Counted from the stretch's first letter, positions 1 through 7,067 are shown. The stretch: DNA of 12,613 nucleotides from Clostridia bacterium (GCA_017621295.1 JAGATI010000108.1:1-12613), one strand, 5' to 3'. Translations and numbers: made by a program. The notes: a model not told the origin generated them from the sequence alone.

Positions 1-348
1 ATTATTATTATTATTATTTCCTGTGCTATTTGGATATATAGGCTTTATATATTTTTTGCTAACTGCTCCAACATAATCACCTTCTACTTGAACAATATAC
101 CAATCTCCAACACCTGCAAATACACGAATATATTCGTTTTTATTAACAGTAGTTACAACACCATATCCAGTTCCAGGTCCACTACGTACATTTAGTTTTG
201 TAGCTGTAACGAGACCTGTAGAAAAGTCTAATTTATAGTAGTGCTGCATACCAAAAGATGAAGTAAATGTGCAAAGTGTAATTATAAAAGTTAAAAATAT
301 GCTACTTATAATAAGTAATTTATTCTTTTTAATACGAATTACTTTCAT
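1..348 (-). CDS. Secreted SH3b-domain protein, C-terminal part beyond window
   Basis: The minus-strand frame opens at an ATG (346-348) and stays open for 116 codons to the window edge. A basic N-terminus (MKVIRIKKNK) is followed by a hydrophobic stretch at about residues 11-32, which reads as a signal peptide or membrane anchor. Residues about 46-104 form a bacterial SH3 domain with the typical L-N-V-R-S-G-P-G-T-G-Y start, a fold that usually binds peptidoglycan. The visible part ends in a run of six Asn encoded by AAT repeats, which looks like a linker to a second domain that is not in the window. A purine-rich ribosome site (AGGGGGA) lies just upstream of the start. It is divergent from the deacetylase gene at 612. 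A cell-wall role is inferred; the catalytic partner domain, if any, cannot be seen. Confidence 0.85.
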   Translation of the reverse strand, partial: MKVIRIKKNKLLIISSIFLTFIITLCTFTSSFGMQHYYKLDFSTGLVTATKLNVRSGPGTGYGVVTTVNKNEYIRVFAGVGDWYIVQVEGDYVGAVSKKYIKPIYPNSTGNNNNNN

Positions 349-498
349 GAAAAAATCCCCCTAATATTTTTTATACTTCAAGTTTATACGATAAGAATGT
401 CCAATATTACAGAAAAATGAAGAAAGGATAAACAATTTGGAAATAAAGTCAGTCTTAGTTTTATAGTAAATCATTATTAAAGTTAGCTTTGATATTTT

Positions 499-523
499 AA
501 AGTAAATTAAAAATATTTACTTT
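499..523. repeat. Short inverted repeat in the divergent intergenic region
   Basis: AAAGTAAAT (499-507) and ATTTACTTT (515-523) form a perfect 9-bp inverted repeat around a 7-nt A-rich centre, between the divergent genes at 348 and 612. It could be an operator or a small hairpin, but in DNA this AT-rich such a repeat may arise by chance. Confidence 0.3.
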
Positions 524-566
524 TAAGAAAAAATGTAACTAATTTAAGAACAAATAACATAAATCT

Positions 567-606
567 CCTAAAATAAGCATAAAATTAAATAGCTTATTTT
601 AGGGGG
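567..606 (+). promoter_or_regulatory. Hairpin covering the ribosome site of the deacetylase gene
   Basis: CCTAAAATAAGC (567-578) pairs perfectly with GCTTATTTTAGG (592-603) around a 13-nt loop. Wobble-containing pairs can extend the stem outward toward 606. The 3' arm runs into the Shine-Dalgarno run (AGGGGG, 601-606), then TTTTT, then the ATG at 612. In RNA the stem would hide part of the ribosome site; with the T-run it also resembles an intrinsic terminator placed directly before a start codon. Confidence 0.6.
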
Positions 607-611
607 TTTTT

Positions 612-1391
612 ATGTTTATAGTATTTAACAAAGAAAAAATATATTCATATGTTATAGCTTTAAGCACAATTGTAATTTTATTTATTATGGCATCTACTAT
701 AATTAATAGAAAAGATGGGATAATTGCTACATCAGCGTCCAGTAGGCAACTACCAGTATATAGTGTAGATACTAAAGAAAAAAAGATAGCATTAACAATG
801 AATTGTGCATGGAATGCAGATGATATAGATAGCATTCTAGATACACTATCAAAAAATAAGATACATATTACATTTTTTATGGTAGGTGATTGGGTAGACA
901 AATATCCAGAATATGTAAAGAAAATAGCAGATAATGGTCATGAAATTGCAAATCATTCTAATACTCATCCACATGTTAATCAGTTAAATATAGATAAAAA
1001 TATGGAAGAGATAAAGTTGTGTAGTGAAAAAATCGAGAAGATTACAGGAAATAAAACTACGTTATACAGAGGTCCATATGGAGAATATAATGATACTGTA
1101 ATTAATGCAGCAAAAGCTAAAGAACATATAACAATACAGTGGAATTTAGATACACTTGACTATACAGGCTTAACTGGTGAAGAAATGTGGAAAAGATTAG
1201 ATTCAAAATTATCAAATGGAAGTATTATATTATCACATAATGGAACAAAACATACAGCTGATAGTTTGGAATTATTACTTCATAATATAAAAGAAAAAGG
1301 ATATGAAGTAGTAACTGTATCAGAATTAATATATAAAGATAATTACACTATTGATGTAAATGGAATGCAAAAACAAATTAAAAATGAATAA
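612..1391 (+). CDS. pdaB: PdaB-like polysaccharide deacetylase (CE4, NodB fold)
   Basis: This 259-aa protein is a membrane-anchored member of the NodB/CE4 deacetylases, which remove acetyl groups from peptidoglycan sugars. It is closest in feel to the sporulation type PdaB. Residues about 13-31 form an N-terminal membrane segment. The catalytic domain runs from about 57 to 240: motif 2 is H115-S-N-T-H119 (metal ligands), motif 3 is R153-G-P-Y-G157 instead of the usual RPPYG, motif 4 is D180-T-L-D-Y, and motif 5 carries H209 in L-S-H-N-G. In motif 1 the usual T-F-D is T62-M-N64, so the position of the catalytic-base Asp is Asn. The enzyme may be altered or inactive. The start is set by AGGGGG six bases upstream. 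An unknown gene follows 48 bp downstream and may be co-transcribed. The family is certain; the PdaB assignment is likely. Confidence 0.88.
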   Translation: MFIVFNKEKIYSYVIALSTIVILFIMASTIINRKDGIIATSASSRQLPVYSVDTKEKKIALTMNCAWNADDIDSILDTLSKNKIHITFFMVGDWVDKYPEYVKKIADNGHEIANHSNTHPHVNQLNIDKNMEEIKLCSEKIEKITGNKTTLYRGPYGEYNDTVINAAKAKEHITIQWNLDTLDYTGLTGEEMWKRLDSKLSNGSIILSHNGTKHTADSLELLLHNIKEKGYEVVTVSELIYKDNYTIDVNGMQKQIKNE

Positions 1392-1439
1392 ATTAATGAT
1401 ATAAAGAGATAATAAATATATAAAATAAGGAGAAGAGTA

Positions 1440-1940
1440 ATGATTTTTATTGGTATTGTTACAGATACAAAAAGTGAAAGCTATATAAATAAGATTCGAA
1501 ATAATAATGATATTTTTAATAAATATCATATTATATTTATTAAAGAAAAGAGTATTGAAAATATTAAAAATATAAAATTTGATACAATAATTATTAATCG
1601 TGAATTTAATGAAGAAGATTATTTAAATAAATTAATTGCAAAAACAAAATATCTTATTATAAATGAAGATATAGATATAGCAATTAGTTTATTGAAAGAT
1701 GTCAATTCTAATATAATAACATATGGTTTTAATTCTAAATCTACAATAACAATGTCTAGTGTGACAGAAGATAGTATTCAAATTTGTGTACAAAGAAATA
1801 TTTTAAGTAAGCAAAATGAAATAGAGCAACAAGAGATAAGTTTAGCAAAAGATGGTAAAAGTGAAATTTATGATATTATGTTATTAATATCTATGCTTTT
1901 ATTATATGATAAAAATGATATAAATCTAGTGAAATTCTAG
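1440..1940 (+). CDS. Conserved hypothetical protein with a Mur-ligase-like stretch
   Basis: This 166-aa protein has no function I can assign. It starts with a beta strand (M-I-F-I-G-I-V-T-D-T) like a Rossmann-type fold. It has alternating Ile-rich strands and Lys/Asn-rich helices, and carries N-I-I-T-Y-G-F-N at about residues 96-103. That segment recalls the linker motif (ITYG) between the central and C-terminal domains of Mur ligases, but no ATP-binding motif is present. The C-terminus is hydrophobic (about 144-155) and could be a short membrane contact or core helix. The ribosome site AAGGAGA sits 8 bp before the ATG, and the gene follows the deacetylase closely, so the two may form a small envelope operon. 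The reading frame is secure; the fold hint is weak. Confidence 0.75.
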   Translation: MIFIGIVTDTKSESYINKIRNNNDIFNKYHIIFIKEKSIENIKNIKFDTIIINREFNEEDYLNKLIAKTKYLIINEDIDIAISLLKDVNSNIITYGFNSKSTITMSSVTEDSIQICVQRNILSKQNEIEQQEISLAKDGKSEIYDIMLLISMLLLYDKNDINLVKF

Positions 1941-1999
1941 AAAATTAAATAGAAATTTAAAAAAATTTTAAAAAAAATAGAAAAAAATAACTTTTTATG

Positions 2000-2028
2000 T
2001 AGACAAAACCAAAGAAGTAGAGTATAAT
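2000..2028 (+). promoter_or_regulatory. Sigma-A promoter for ssb
   Basis: A -35 box TAGACA (2000-2005) and a perfect -10 box TATAAT (2023-2028) are separated by 17 bp, about 80 bp upstream of the SSB start. Confidence 0.75.
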
Positions 2029-2110
2029 AGAAAATATGAAATATATTCTAAAATAATAACATTATGAATAAGATACTATTAAGAGAAACAAATAAGGGGA
2101 GGAAATTAAA

Positions 2111-2809
2111 TTGAATACAAATTATTCAGATAATAACCACATTGTTTTAGTGGGAAAGGTAACAAGTGACAAAAGATTTAGTCATGAAATTTATGGAGAA
2201 AAGTTTTACATATTTGATTTAAGTGTACCACGTTTAAGTGGAAATGCAGACATTATACCAGTAACAGTATCAGAAAGACTTTTAACAATTGATGAATTAA
2301 CAATCGATAAAAAGATAATAGTTGAAGGTCAATTTAGATCATACAATAGTTATGAAAATGAAAAAAATAGATTGGTATTAACTGTTTTTGCAAAAGATGT
2401 TAAATTTGTAGAAAATCAAGAAGAAGAACTTCAAGTAAGTAAAGACTTTATCTCAAATGAAGTAATTTTAAATGGGTACATATGTAAAAAGCCAATTTAC
2501 AGACAAACACCATTCGGAAGAGAAATATCTGATATATTATTAGCTGTAAACAGAGCATATAATAAATCTGATTACATTCCTTGTATAGCATGGGGAAGAA
2601 ATGCTAGATTTTGCGAAAATATGCAAGTTGGAACAGAAGTAAAAATTGTTGGTAGAGTTCAATCTAGAACTTATGAAAAGAAATATGAAGATGGAACATC
2701 TCAAACAAAAATTGCTTATGAAGTATCAGTTTCAAGTTTAGAAATAGTAAATCAAGAAGATAATGAAAATGAAGATGAAAAAATAGAAGAAAATCAAGAA
2801 GCAATGTAA
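2111..2809 (+). CDS. Single-stranded DNA-binding protein with two OB folds
   Basis: The 232-aa product carries two OB-fold segments in tandem. The first (about residues 8-100, starting H-I-V-L-V-G-K-V) is diverged. The second (about 112-212) has the SSB signature N-E-V-I-L-N-G-Y-I followed by R-Q-T-P-F-G-R-E and L-L-A-V-N-R-A-Y. It would bind ssDNA in replication, repair or recombination. The tail after about 213 is acidic, as in SSBs, but ends N-Q-E-A-M rather than the D-D-D-I-P-F type tip that recruits partner proteins. So it may be an accessory SSB rather than the main one. The start is a TTG with a strong AAGGGGAGG 8 bp upstream. A CGG triplet at 2515 straddles two codons (TTC-GGA) and is read normally, which makes it a useful control for the recoding sites. 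The gene stands alone behind its own promoter. Confidence 0.88.
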   Translation: MNTNYSDNNHIVLVGKVTSDKRFSHEIYGEKFYIFDLSVPRLSGNADIIPVTVSERLLTIDELTIDKKIIVEGQFRSYNSYENEKNRLVLTVFAKDVKFVENQEEELQVSKDFISNEVILNGYICKKPIYRQTPFGREISDILLAVNRAYNKSDYIPCIAWGRNARFCENMQVGTEVKIVGRVQSRTYEKKYEDGTSQTKIAYEVSVSSLEIVNQEDNENEDEKIEENQEAM

Positions 2810-2815
2810 GAAGGT

Positions 2816-2877
2816 TGCCAAAAGGGATGGGGTATATTGACAATTTAAATGGTCAATATACCCCGTCCCTTTTGGCA
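2816..2877. terminator. Long hairpin between convergent genes, likely ssb terminator
   Basis: Two 26-nt arms (2816-2841 and 2852-2877) pair along their whole length with one G-U wobble around a 10-nt loop. The arms begin TGCCAAAAGGGA and are far more GC-rich than the surroundings. On the + strand the stem is followed by TTT and, shortly after, by T8. It sits between ssb (+) and the 55-aa gene (-), so it may end transcription in both directions. Its length and near-perfect symmetry also fit a dispersed palindromic repeat. Confidence 0.8.
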
Positions 2878-2882
2878 TTTCA

Positions 2883-3050
2883 TTATTTTTTTTCTTCTGG
2901 AATAATAATATTTTTTTTCTTTTCTTCAATTTTTGGTTTTTCGATTTCTAAATGGTCATAGACTGGAGAAATATCTATTTTTCCATTACCTGAAACAACT
3001 TTTAATTTCTTACTTTTGTTTTCTTTTTTTTCTTTCTTATCATTAGACAT
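2883..3050 (-). CDS. Small highly charged conserved protein (55 aa)
   Basis: A short minus-strand frame starts at ATG (3048-3050) and ends at TAA (2883-2885). The product is Lys/Glu-rich at both ends (about residues 1-16 and 38-55). The less charged middle is K-L-K-V-V-S-G-N-G-K-I-D-I-S-P-V-Y-D-H at about 15-33, which looks like a conserved core. There is no membrane segment and no Cys. A modest ribosome site (TTAGGATG) lies about 10 bases upstream. The composition and core recall small clostridial proteins of unknown function. It converges on ssb across the long hairpin. I consider it real because the frame is intact, non-repetitive in its core and correctly spaced; the function is unknown. 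Confidence 0.72.
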   Translation of the reverse strand: MSNDKKEKKENKSKKLKVVSGNGKIDISPVYDHLEIEKPKIEEKKKNIIIPEEKK

Positions 3051-3194
3051 AAATTAACACATCCTAACTATTATTTTTATTAATATTAGCATAAAGGTTT
3101 TTATAATTCAATATAAATGCATAAAATTTGTATTGTTTTTATATAATATAATAAACATATTAGATGAACAAAAATGATAAAAAAATACATTTTA

Positions 3195-3208
3195 TTTAGT
3201 GTACTAAA
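3195..3208. promoter_or_regulatory. Operator-like palindrome next to the ATPase promoter
   Basis: TTTAGT and ACTAAA form a 6-bp inverted repeat with a 2-bp centre, 7 bp upstream of the -35 box at 3216. The size and position fit a repressor or activator site, but no regulator is visible. Confidence 0.35.
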
Positions 3209-3215
3209 CAAAATG

Positions 3216-3245
3216 TTGACAAATGCTTTTAAAAAGATTTATAAT
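3216..3245 (+). promoter_or_regulatory. Sigma-A promoter for the ATPase gene
   Basis: A perfect -35 TTGACA (3216-3221) and a perfect -10 TATAAT (3240-3245) are separated by 18 bp. The start codon is 25 bp downstream, behind an AGAGGGG ribosome site. Confidence 0.85.
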
Positions 3246-3270
3246 CTAATTAAGGAAAGAGGGGATGTAA

Positions 3271-4477
3271 ATGATAATTCGCGAAAAATACTTATCAAAA
3301 ATAAGACCATTTTATGAGCAAGATTTAATAAAAGTAATAACAGGAATAAGAAGATGTGGAAAATCTGTTATATTATTACAAATAATAGATGAATTAAAAC
3401 AAAAAGACATAAAAGAAACCCAAATAATATATATAAACTTTGAATTTGAAGATTATTCTTTCATAAAAGATGATATGGACTTACACAATTATGTTAAAGA
3501 GAAAATAGTTAATGAAGAAAAATATTATTTATTCTTTGACGAAATTCAAAATGTTAAGAACTGGGAAAAAGCAGTAAATTCATTTAAAGCATCAAAGAAT
3601 GTATCAATTTTTATAACAGGATCAAATAGTGATTTGTTATCTGGTGAATTAGCTACACATTTAGCAGGAAGATATGTAAGCTTTAATGTATATCCATTTA
3701 CATTTAAGGAAGTGTGTGAATTCAAGAATTTAAATGGTTTAAATGAAAAAGAAAAAGCCTTCAATGATTATATATATTGGGGTGGTTTACCTCAAAGATT
3801 TATGATGACAGATGAAATGCAAATAAAAACATACCTATCGGATGTATATAATTCTATTGTTATAAAAGATATAATAAAAAGATTCAACATAAAAGACTTA
3901 GATTTATTTCGGTAGAATAATAGAATATATAGTAACAACGCCATCACAAAACTTTTCAGCAGAAAGTTTATCAAATTATTTTTTAGGCAAAGAAGAAAGA
4001 GAAGTATCAAAGATAACTTTATACAATTATTTGGAATATATGTGTAAAGCAATGTTAATAAATAAAGCGGATAGATATGATGTTAGAGGAAAAAGAATTC
4101 TTAATGGCAAATATAAATATTATCTAACAGATTTAGGATTAGGCCAAATTAAAAATGTTGGGAAAAGACTTCAATTAGGTGCATATTTAGAAAATATCGT
4201 ATATAATGAATTATTATCATGTGGCTATGATGTAAAAGTAGGAAATTTAGAAAGAGCAGAGATAGATTTTATAGCTACAAGATTTAACGAAAAAATATAT
4301 ATTCAAGTTGCATATATGCTAACCGATGAAAATGTTATCGATAGAGAATTTGGAGCATATGGAGGAATAATGGATAATTATCCTAAATATGTACTTTCAA
4401 TGGATAAGTTCGACTTTTCTCAAAATGGAATAATTCATAAGAATGTTATTGATTGGTTATGTGAGCAGAAATCTTGA
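3271..4477 (+). CDS. AAA/DUF4143-family ATPase, expressed through a +1 shift at CGG
   Basis: Read with a +1 shift at 3910-3912 this is a 401-aa member of the AAA_14/DUF4143 ATPases, a group whose biological role is largely unknown. The N-terminal part has Walker A G25-I-R-R-C-G-K-S32, Walker B Y-L-F-F-D90-E91-I-Q, and the family motif F-I-T-G-S-N-S-D-L-L-S-G-E-L-A at about 116-130. The part after the shift holds the DUF4143 domain, with Y-L-T-D-L-G-L, G-A-Y-L-E-N and a nuclease-like E-I-D-F-I-A...Y-I-Q-V pattern. Without the shift, translation stops at once: CGG is followed by TAG, giving 214 aa. Stops in the other frame confine the shift to about 15 bases around CGG. Both halves keep full family character, so I call one working gene rather than a pseudogene. 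It has its own promoter and lies upstream of scpB. Confidence 0.88.
3910..3913 (+). other. +1 recoding site CGGT in the ATPase gene
   Basis: The zero frame reads TTT CGG TAG and stops. Skipping the C gives TTT (C) GGT AGA ATA ATA, which continues through the DUF4143 domain. The new frame has a stop at 3899-3901 and the old frame at 3913-3915, so the shift has to occur within about 15 bases. The predicted residue is Gly at position 214. Confidence 0.85.
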
Positions 4478-4502
4478 CATAAAAAAAAATGAATGTAATA
4501 AT
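4474..4502 (+). promoter_or_regulatory. Sigma-A promoter for scpB, overlapping the ATPase stop codon
   Basis: TTGACA (4474-4479) overlaps the TGA stop of the ATPase gene. A -10-like AATAAT (4497-4502) follows after 17 bp, 30 bp before the scpB ATG. Confidence 0.6.
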
Positions 4503-4531
4503 ATATCCATATTAAGAAAGAGGTTAGAAAA

Positions 4532-5143
4532 ATGGAAATAGACAAAATGAAAGCAATTATAGAAGCAATATTATTTTCTGCAGGTAGACCTGTTGAAACT
4601 AAAGAGTTCATGTCTGCTCTTGAAATTAGTTTTGAGGCAGTGCAGGATATTATGGAAGATATGAGAAATGAATATAAAATGCAGAAAAGAGGACTAGAGT
4701 TAGTTAAAACTAATGATTCATATCAATTATGTACTAAAAAAGAATATTATGAATATATTTATCCAGTATTTGATAAAAGAAGCAAGCCTAATTTATCACA
4801 AGCAGCACTAGAAGTTTTATCAATTATTGCATACAATCCTAAAATTACAAGAGCTGAAATTGAGCAGATTCGTGGTGTTAATTCAGATGGTACTTTATAT
4901 AAGTTGTTGGAATACGAATTAATACAAGATGTAGGAAAATTAGATGCACCAGGCAGACCCACTATATATTCAACAACAAGTAACTTCTTAAAGATGTTTG
5001 GACTTACAAATTTAGAAGAATTACCAGAATTACCAAGATATAAAATTGATGAAAATGAACAAATAGTAATAGATGATTTAGTGGAAGAAAAAACAGATGT
5101 AGAATCAAATATAGAAAGTGAGAATGAAAATAACAAAATATGA
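4532..5143 (+). CDS. scpB: Segregation and condensation protein B
   Basis: The 203-aa product is ScpB, the winged-helix subunit that with SMC and the kleisin ScpA forms the bacterial condensin used to compact and segregate the chromosome. The N-terminus I-I-E-A-I-L-F-S-A-G-R-P-V and the segment A-L-E-V-L-S-I-I-A-Y-N-P-K-I-T-R-A-E-I at about 87-105 are diagnostic. They are followed by I-R-G-V-N-S-D-G-T-L and L-D-A-P-G-R-P-T-I-Y-S-T-T. Length is normal and the C-terminal tail is acidic, as usual. The start has an AAGAGGTT ribosome site. scpA, often next door, is not in the window; an unrelated ATPase lies upstream. The stop overlaps the next start by 4 bp (ATGA), so the HD-domain gene is translationally coupled. 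Confidence 0.95.
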   Translation: MEIDKMKAIIEAILFSAGRPVETKEFMSALEISFEAVQDIMEDMRNEYKMQKRGLELVKTNDSYQLCTKKEYYEYIYPVFDKRSKPNLSQAALEVLSIIAYNPKITRAEIEQIRGVNSDGTLYKLLEYELIQDVGKLDAPGRPTIYSTTSNFLKMFGLTNLEELPELPRYKIDENEQIVIDDLVEEKTDVESNIESENENNKI

Positions 5144-5703
5144 GAGAAGATATTATTAATTATTTAAAAGAGGAAGTTTATTCAAGAGCTATAAGACCTG
5201 AAAATAAATTTGGAATAGGTGCTTATTATCATATTGAAGCTGTTGTTAAAAATGGAGAATTATTAGCAGAACAATATGGGGCAGACAAAGATGTTGTAAT
5301 AATAGCTGCATGGTTACATGATATAGCATCAATAACAGACTATAGTTTATATGAAATGCATCATATTCATGGAGCAGAAATTGCAGAAGAGTTACTAAAA
5401 AAATTTAACTATGATTTAGGCAAAATTAATTTGATAAAAAACTGTATAATAAATCACAGAGGAAGCATAGAACTTAAAAAAATAACAATAGAGGAAAGAT
5501 GTGTAGCTGATGCAGATGCTATTTCACATTTTGATAGTATTCCAAATCTATTATATTTATCGTATGTGAAAAAGAATATGGGAATAGAAGAGGGGAAAGA
5601 ATTTGTAAAAGCAAAATTGCAAAGAAGTTATCAAAAATTATCTGAAGAAAGCAAAAAATATTATTTACAAAAGTATAAAAATGCTATGGAATTATTAGGA
5701 TAA
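5140..5703 (+). CDS. HD-domain metal-dependent phosphohydrolase
   Basis: This 187-aa protein is an HD-superfamily hydrolase of the small stand-alone type. The metal-binding residues can be traced in order: H31 (Y-Y-H-I-E), H60-D61 (A-A-W-L-H-D-I), H106 (I-I-N-H-R-G) and D124 or D126 (V-A-D-A-D-A). Such proteins usually cleave phosphate esters of nucleotides; the substrate here cannot be told. The ATG overlaps the scpB stop codon by 4 bp, so it is co-expressed with scpB. No membrane segment or extra domain is present. Confidence 0.88.
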   Translation: MREDIINYLKEEVYSRAIRPENKFGIGAYYHIEAVVKNGELLAEQYGADKDVVIIAAWLHDIASITDYSLYEMHHIHGAEIAEELLKKFNYDLGKINLIKNCIINHRGSIELKKITIEERCVADADAISHFDSIPNLLYLSYVKKNMGIEEGKEFVKAKLQRSYQKLSEESKKYYLQKYKNAMELLG

Positions 5704-5757
5704 GATGGTGTGTAAAATAGTAAATCAGAATTTAATATATTTAAATATTAAAAGTAT

Positions 5758-5804
5758 AATGACATAAGTAGAAAAAATATAAAGTATTTTTTACTTATGT
5801 CATT
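5758..5804. terminator. Bidirectional terminator-like hairpin
   Basis: AATGACATAAGTA (5758-5770) pairs perfectly with TACTTATGTCATT (5792-5804). An inner A-rich/T-rich stretch can extend the stem with a small bulge. It lies between the convergent HD-domain gene (+) and the 50-aa gene (-), and its right arm covers part of the latter's stop codon. Confidence 0.6.
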
Positions 5805-5955
5805 ATTTATCTGAAATTTCTTTACCAAAAGCACTCTTTGACAGATAATATGTGCAATCAAAACTAGGCGTAGCCTTTTTAGTAACAATATTTTCGTATG
5901 AGCATTTACCATCTTTTTGATAAATACAATCAGAAGAACAGTTTATGTTAGTCAA
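5803..5955 (-). CDS. Small Cys-rich protein (50 aa), possible metal binder
   Basis: The minus-strand frame starts with TTG (5953-5955), with AGAGGTGA about 7 bases upstream, and ends at TAA (5803-5805). Four Cys (C6, C10, C18, C34) give the pattern C-X3-C-X7-C-X15-C, which suggests a zinc or iron-sulfur site. The start T-N-I-N-C-S-S-D-C-I-Y-Q-K-D-G-K-C matches my memory of a small clostridial family that databases often mislabel as hydroxymyristoyl-ACP dehydratase. It lies about 70 bp downstream of nth on the same strand and may be read through from it. The function is unknown. Confidence 0.75.
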   Translation of the reverse strand: MTNINCSSDCIYQKDGKCSYENIVTKKATPSFDCTYYLSKSAFGKEISDK

Positions 5956-6026
5956 TGTAATATCACCTCTAAAATAGTGTAAATTTATAAATCTATTTAA
6001 TTATATTATGTATAATCTATAGTTTA

Positions 6027-6674
6027 TTATACATTTTTAGAAAAATTTTTACAGAACATATTTATTACACAATTTTCACATTTTGGATTTCTTGCTGTGC
6101 AAATATTACGTCCATGATAGATAAAAATATGATTGATATCTTTATAAAATTCTTTTGGAAAAAGTTTTAATAAATCGAGTTCTATTTTAGACGGTTCAAT
6201 TTCTTTTGATAAACCTATTTTATTAGATAATCTTTTGGCATGTGTGTCTACTGCAATTCCTTGAGGGTTATTAAATGCTTCTAACATTACAACATTTGCA
6301 GTTTTTCTTCCTACACCAGGTAATTTCATTAGCTCTTCCATTGTTTTTGGAACTTCACTATGATATTCTTGTACTAATATATAGCTAGTGGCTTTTATAT
6401 TTTTTGCTTTAGTTTTATAAAAACCACATGGATGAATCAATTCTTCTAACTTAGCGAGTTCAATATTTGCGAAGTCTTTAGGAGTATTATATTTTGAAAA
6501 TATTGATGGAGTAGTTTTATTTACTCTTTCGTCTGTACATTGAGCAGATAATATAACTGCAATTAATAATTCAAAAGGTGTAGTAAAGTCTAAACTACAT
6601 TTGGCATCTGGGTAGGCTTTCTTTAAAATTTCTATAATATTTATTGCATCAGTTTTTTTCATATTTAAATTCAT
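6027..6674 (-). CDS. nth: Endonuclease III (DNA glycosylase/AP lyase)
   Basis: This is the base-excision repair enzyme that removes oxidised pyrimidines and nicks abasic sites. The helix-hairpin-helix is L-P-G-V-G-R-K-T-A at 118-126 with catalytic Lys124. The catalytic Asp is D143 in A-V-D-T-H-A. The C-terminal [4Fe-4S] cluster ligands are C192, C199, C202 and C208, with the exact C-X6-C-X2-C-X5-C spacing of E. coli Nth. The ATG at 6674 lies only about one base after AAAGGA, and a second ATG at 6662 (residue 5) lies about 12 bases after it. Either start gives a full-length enzyme of 211-215 aa. The 50-aa Cys-rich gene follows downstream. Confidence 0.95.
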   Translation of the reverse strand: MNLNMKKTDAINIIEILKKAYPDAKCSLDFTTPFELLIAVILSAQCTDERVNKTTPSIFSKYNTPKDFANIELAKLEELIHPCGFYKTKAKNIKATSYILVQEYHSEVPKTMEELMKLPGVGRKTANVVMLEAFNNPQGIAVDTHAKRLSNKIGLSKEIEPSKIELDLLKLFPKEFYKDINHIFIYHGRNICTARNPKCENCVINMFCKNFSKNV

Positions 6675-6794
6675 TCCTTTCTAACTTTACTAAAGAAGGG
6701 CATATATAGAAAGAAAAGCCCTAAGTTTATTTTTTTGTACTATTCGTATTAAATAACTATAAAGATATATTTATAATTCTAAGTGAAAGTAATT

Positions 6795-6823
6795 TTATAT
6801 TAAATAGAATGATTACATAAAAA
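6795..6823 (+). promoter_or_regulatory. Possible sporulation sigma-E-type promoter
   Basis: TTATATT (6795-6801) and CATAAAAA (6816-6823), 14 bp apart, resemble the sigma-E boxes (KMATATT, 14-15 bp, CATACAAT), although the last -10 base is not T. SpoVM is under sigma-E in B. subtilis, so a site here would fit the 49-aa gene and spoVM together. In DNA this AT-rich the match is only suggestive. Confidence 0.35.
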
Positions 6824-6891
6824 AATAATGTTAATTAAGTAACGATTCCATAATAATGTTAATATAATATATTAATAGGAGGTAATATATT

Positions 6892-7041
6892 ATGTTTGGT
6901 GTATTAAAGAAAACTTTAGGAGTGTGTTTAATTGGGTTAGGACTTGGGATATTACTTGTATTATTACTTCCATTAACTGGTTGGCTAATTGCTATAGGTT
7001 TAGCTGTTGTTGCTATAGGCTTCATGTGGCTTGCATGTTAA
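6892..7041 (+). CDS. Small membrane protein (49 aa) upstream of spoVM
   Basis: A short gene with an ideal ribosome site (AGGAGGT, 10 bp before the ATG). After M-F-G-V-L-K-K-T-L-G the product is almost wholly hydrophobic. It has two likely membrane helices at about residues 10-27 and 30-47, split by the turn P-L-T-G-W. It has no charged residue after position 7. It looks like a small clostridial family of unknown function. The spoVM start is 26 bp beyond its stop, so the two are probably one transcript and this protein may act at the forespore or mother-cell membrane (inference). Confidence 0.82.
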   Translation: MFGVLKKTLGVCLIGLGLGILLVLLLPLTGWLIAIGLAVVAIGFMWLAC

Positions 7042-7067
7042 ATGTTATAAAAAGAGGAGTGAAGAAA

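Noticed and set aside
1..18. ATT microsatellite as a repeat element
   Set aside because: It is the coding run for six Asn in the linker of the SH3 protein.
599..901. Minus-strand open frame opposite the deacetylase
   Set aside because: It is a shadow of a clear conserved gene, with no ribosome site or recognisable domain. The other antisense frames over ssb, scpB, the ATPase, greA and the 342-aa gene fail for the same reason.
6697..6722. Hairpin AGGGC/GCCCT upstream of nth
   Set aside because: The stem is only 5 bp with a 16-nt loop. It is too weak to call a leader element.
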